Origin: Siderastrea siderea
Lineage: Eukaryota > Cnidaria > Anthozoa > Scleractinia > Rhizangiidae
Direction: 5' to 3'
Length of the DNA stretch: 64,000 bases
Assembly: GCA_964030785.1 (NCBI GenBank)
Contig: OZ034971.1
Location: forward strand, 36,880,304-36,944,303
Part shown: piece after piece, positions 60,258-64,000 of the stretch
How the letters are laid out: each line of letters starts with the position of its first letter
Position numbering within the stretch: position 1 is the first letter of the stretch
Program-made: the position numbers and the translations under genes
The notes under the pieces: generated by a model
The model's input: the letters and a program-made list of their open reading frames with translations, nothing else
Databases searched by the model: none
Told to the model about the DNA's origin: nothing

Positions 60258-60430
60258 TTGGAGACAGCTGAAAATCTGCATGTCTGGTCCTCTGGTGATG
60301 AGTTGTTTGTCTCCACACTGGAAGAAACGAATAGAGTGATCTCAGAATTCCAGAAAGCCACGATCAACAAATTCACTGTGAGAAGAGTAGACAAAGGCTT
60401 TGTCGGTGTTATTGTACTAACCTTAATTTT
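60258..60430 (+). other. coding-like stretch inside the MULE, possible transposase exon remnant
   Basis: After TTTCCTTGGAGACAG the frame reads LKICMSGPLVMSC in one phase and NLHVWSSGDELFVSTLEETN followed by RVISEFQKATINKFTVRRVD, KGF in another. The second looks like a protein segment (amphipathic helix, then FTVRRVDKGF). It resembles the N-terminal region of cnidarian MULE-type proteins often labelled calcium-responsive transcription factor-like, but this is from memory of the pattern. No ATG opens it, and no later exon is recognised. Confidence 0.3.
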
Positions 60431-62837
60431 CAGTTCAACGGGAAACTTTAACAGTTTTACCTCTCCATTTTCATGTAGTTGGATTTCACTTGAACGAACT
60501 TTATGCTTTTGAAATGACTTGTTGCCTCTAACATGTAATGCACGTGTAAAATGTAAGGTGGTTCCAAAGGGTTTTTAAATGTTATAAACCTTTTGAAACG
60601 AGGAAAGATTACAAGGACGTATTTCTGAGCATGTGGGCAATCTATGAATACCTTGACAACTCTTTTGTCAAGCAATACTTTAAGGCTGGTTGTGAAGTCA
60701 TAGCCATAACCATGACAACCCTAAGGCCCACAAACGGAGCCCTCAAATTTCAGTTTTTGCCAATTATCCAAATTATCGGTGACCTACCCTTTTTATTGCA
60801 TTTTTAGAAAACTCCCTAAATTCTTTAACTTCTCTGACGGTATGGCATTTAACTTCCGCTAGTTTGCACTTGCGATTTATTATTAGAAATTGATTCACTT
60901 AGCTGATGCATGCATTCTAGCTATGTCGTGTGTAGGCTACACGCGCGGCTAAAAACCCTTTGGAGCCTCCTTAAGAAAGATTTTGTCTGGCAGCTACAGA
61001 CGTCGATTCTGTGGCTTCATTGCTGTATTCCTTAATTAATTAGCGCATTGTTAAATTGCATTCCTTTTTTTTTTACAAATGATGACATGTTTCCTTCCAA
61101 ATATGCTAAGATTAAGCAAGGTTTTCATTTCATCCGACTGCACATGAGTTTTTTTGTGGTAAAATTTGAGAGAGTGAGAAACAGTTCCGGCATTAATATT
61201 AATGCAACCCCAAGTTAGAAATATAATTGTGTTGTTCCAGAAATAACCATACCTCCCCCACGGAATGCTCTCGGAAATTTGGAGGTGGATGGAGGTCTCA
61301 AAATACAAAGTTTTAAAGGGGTGGGGTGAGGGGAGGTGTCTCACTCCCCCCCCCCGAAAAAAAACCTTCCATGGAAGGGAAATGGACAATTCCTGTAATG
61401 AAATACTACATCAATGACACAGAACAATGAATCTAAGTTTCAAACAATAATTTTATTCCATTCACAATATTTCAATTTTACTTGCACAAGAAATATATGA
61501 ATTAACAAATAGCCCTTAGCTGACGGCCTCTGTTAACACATTCACCTTTGTGGGAGTTTTCTGACAAAACTTAACACTGCAATTATACACCTCAATGTAG
61601 GATGGATGGTACAAGACCACAAAGCATGAGATTATTTATGACATGCGAGCAGAAGAACTATGTGTCCTTCTAGGCGATACTATTTTTTAGGTAATACCAG
61701 CCAAACGGACAAGACTACTAAGCAGGAGAATATCTACAACATGCAAGCTGAATAGTCATGTGTCCTTCTAGGTGGTTCTATTTTCTTAGGTAATACCATT
61801 CAAAGGGACAAGACCACCAAGTCTGAAGATATTTATGAAATGGGAGCTAAATACTCATGAATACAAACAGTTTGTCCCCCCAGATGGTGCTATCTCTTTG
61901 GGTAATACCTGCCAAAATGACAAGACTACTAAGCATGAGAATATCTACAACATGCAAGCTGAATAGTCATGTGTCTTTCTAGGCGGTTCTACAGTACTAT
62001 TTACTTAGGTTATACGGTTCAAAGGGACAAGACCAATAACTTTGATAATATTAACGAAATGTAAGCTGTGAATGCTCGTGAACACACAGTATGTCCTTTC
62101 ACAGATGGTACAATCCTTTTAGGTAATACCAGTCGAAGAAACTGTGTAATAGAAATCCAGGTGGAAAGGAAATGAAAGCTGAATATGCATATACACAGCT
62201 TGTACCCCCCCCCCCCCTCCCCCAAAGGTGAATGCAAGATCATTAAGTTTAAAAATATTTACGATAAGTCAAATTTTCCGAGTTACCATTATACCTTATC
62301 AGCAAGACCTGCAATGATTTGAAAAAAATATTCAAAGTATGATGTATAAGAAGCTCATATGTCTGTATATCCCCCTGGGCGGTATTACTTCTTAGGATGA
62401 AACCGACTAGAGGGACAAGACAACCGAGTTCCACATAAAACGGAATAGACTTGTGACAAAGGATCGATTATTTCTAAAACAATGTCTCAATCGCAAAAAC
62501 ACGGTATTTAAATAAACGTTTCAATTCTTGTAAGACCCTCACAAGCTTACCGTTTCAGTTTCTTAATTTGGAGTACTTGAGCTAATTTAGCGTCGGCTAA
62601 CAGAAGTTTTTCTCGAAGACATTGAACAGTTCGACGCCAATTTCATGTGTAAACAAGCACTATACATGAATGGGGTGAAGTGTACAGTAAAAACCTTCTT
62701 TCTCGCCCTCTTTAGTTTGAATGCTCAGTCTGCCATATTGAATATTTGCCGAGAATTTTCCGAAAGCCGGCCGAATCGGAAAGTCGTTCCTAGTACTCCT
62801 CGGCTGTCCTTCTGGACGGTACTATTTAGGCACAACC

Positions 62838-62846
62838 CACCACCAC
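62838..62846. repeat. 9-bp target-site duplication, right
   Basis: CACCACCAC, identical to 57768-57776. Confidence 0.8.
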
Positions 62847-62849
62847 TGT

Positions 62850-63730
62850 ATTTGTGTATATTTCTTACTCAGCGCGCGCGCTCGATTCGACGTGAATTAC
62901 GTGCGCAGTAAGGATGCGCACAAACAATGAGCGCGAACGTCCTTAAATAACCAACCAAGTGTGTGACTAAAACCGCCACCGCACTCAATGCTGAAAAAAT
63001 TGTTCATTTTTTATGCAGCGCGAGATTTGAATGCTTATTTCAAACTTTATATCAATTAAAATCATGAGTTCAGCAAGTTCAACGGCAACAGAAAGGAAAA
63101 AATATTTATGATGTTTATGCTTGCGAGGAACCACTCACTCGGCTCGGCACTAGCCGTACACACACACACGCACACACTATCCATCCCAGTGTCAGTATTT
63201 TGTCTGTCAATTGCGACTCTATCCCTTCCCCAGGTGCAAAACATGTTCCTTACTTCCGGGCTCGCCGAAGATTTAAATTTCCCCCTTGAGCAGTTGTCGG
63301 AAATCGGGAGCTAATGTTTCCAAACTAAAGGGATTTCGCCTTATATGACCAAAACCGATCAAATAAAACAATTCCATTGTTTCCAAAGTTGATCCGCTTG
63401 TCTTGATACGACCACAAAAACATTTTAATCCTGAAAACATGTGACATTTTAAACATTTGTGTATATATAGCTTGTATAATAATTATCATAAGTGCACTGT
63501 GGATGAAAGATTTGATGCGTGGAATATACTGCAGTCAGTGTGATGGTTAGTTATAGAGTTCTTCCGTCGGGGAGGACCTGTACCGCTTCCAGACGAGGTT
63601 TAGGATTGGTCGAGGAGAACAATAGGTAAAGAACGAAACAATAGCCCTAACCCTGATAACAATAGACGGTGCAGGTTATAGGGACCAATGAAATTAGAGG
63701 TTTGGAACCGTGCAGGTCTACCGTTCCGTC
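62850..63730. other. no gene recognised
   Basis: Contains a CA-rich tract at 63156-63178. Short open frames at 62645-62911 and 63108-63314 show no domain, and the first overlaps the MULE arm. Confidence 0.5.
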
Positions 63731-63734
63731 GAAG

Positions 63735-64000
63735 GCACTATCGTGTGATAGGCTGCCCGAGGAAATTTGATGTTCCAACAAATATTAGCCCGAGAACGTA
63801 GTTCGAGGGCTTATATGAAGTTTGAACATCAAATTTCCTTGGGAACCTATCACACATAATGCCTGAGACAGAAGGACTGTATTGTTTTTATTGTACAGCG
63901 ATAAATTTTGAGCGAAAATTGCCAAAAACGGGCACTATGCGCTGATAGGCGCCCACTGAGGAGAGACGCTATCGCGTCACGTGATCAATTTCGAAAAATG
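63735..64000 (+). repeat. dispersed repeat, uninterrupted copy running off the window end
   Basis: GTGTGATAGGCTGCCCGAGG, ATCAAATTTCCTTGGGAACC, GAGCGAAAATTGCC and GCTGATAGGCGCCCACTGAG align with 40555-40758 joined to 42727-42840. It contains an inverted pair (GAGGAAATTTGATGTTC / GAACATCAAATTTCC). Confidence 0.8.

Larger units (their letters stand above)
57777..62837. mobile_element. Mutator-like (MULE) element with long terminal inverted repeats
   Basis: 5,061 bp bounded by a perfect 9-bp duplication. Both ends start GGTTGTGCCTAAATA.TACCG. The inverted arms run 57777 to about 59575 and about 61190 to 62837. A 9-bp duplication with long inverted repeats is typical of Mutator-superfamily elements. 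The arms contain tandem sub-repeats (58630-59150). The centre (59576-61189) has one coding-like stretch (60258-60430) but no complete transposase, so the copy is probably non-autonomous. Confidence 0.8.

Overview
This is AT-rich animal nuclear DNA, most probably from a stony coral (Scleractinia). The reasons are a cluster of galaxin-type skeletal-matrix genes, a tRNA-derived SINE of the kind common in corals, decayed copies of a multicopy CXC-ending cnidarian protein, and very dense, nested, inverted repeats. Genes are intron-containing and sparse. Most of the window is mobile elements, duplicated promoter-upstream DNA and microsatellites. The species cannot be named from the sequence.

Layout. 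1-1.76 kb: last two recognisable exons of an unidentified + strand gene ending in a CaaX-like C-terminus. 3.6-14.8 kb: layered mobile elements, namely a TTAA-flanked piggyBac-like element carrying a Penelope-like GIY-YIG fragment, a palindromic MITE, and an inverted-repeat element enclosing a broken CXC-family pseudogene. 15.2-19.5 kb: a two-exon BTB-TLDc gene on the minus strand whose intron is filled by a nested inverted-repeat element. 21.0-21.8 kb: a tandem-plus-inverted array of a tRNA-like repeat inserted as one block.

22.4-57 kb is the core of the window. Three paralogues of a two-exon galaxin-like gene are present: copy A (minus, 22.6-27.2 kb, 380 aa), copy B (plus, 35.7-38.0 kb, a pseudogene) and copy C (minus, 51.3-53.4 kb, 422 aa). 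In A and C, exon 1 encodes a signal peptide and an Asp/Glu-rich domain. Exon 2 encodes an Arg/Gly-rich basic domain followed by di-cysteine galaxin repeats. Splice phase, branch site, TATA-like box and an upstream promoter element are conserved. A and B are head to head as a large inverted duplication, and each gene drags along repeated upstream DNA. Between B and C lies an 8 kb element with 1.2 kb inverted ends, itself interrupted by other insertions.

57.8-62.8 kb: a complete Mutator-like element with 1.6-1.8 kb inverted ends and a perfect 9-bp target duplication. The window ends in a dispersed repeat that also occurs, split by an insertion, at 40.5-42.8 kb.

The galaxin genes probably make secreted organic-matrix proteins that combine an acidic block (candidate calcium or mineral binding), a basic block and a disulfide-rich block. 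That function is inferred from domain content, not shown.
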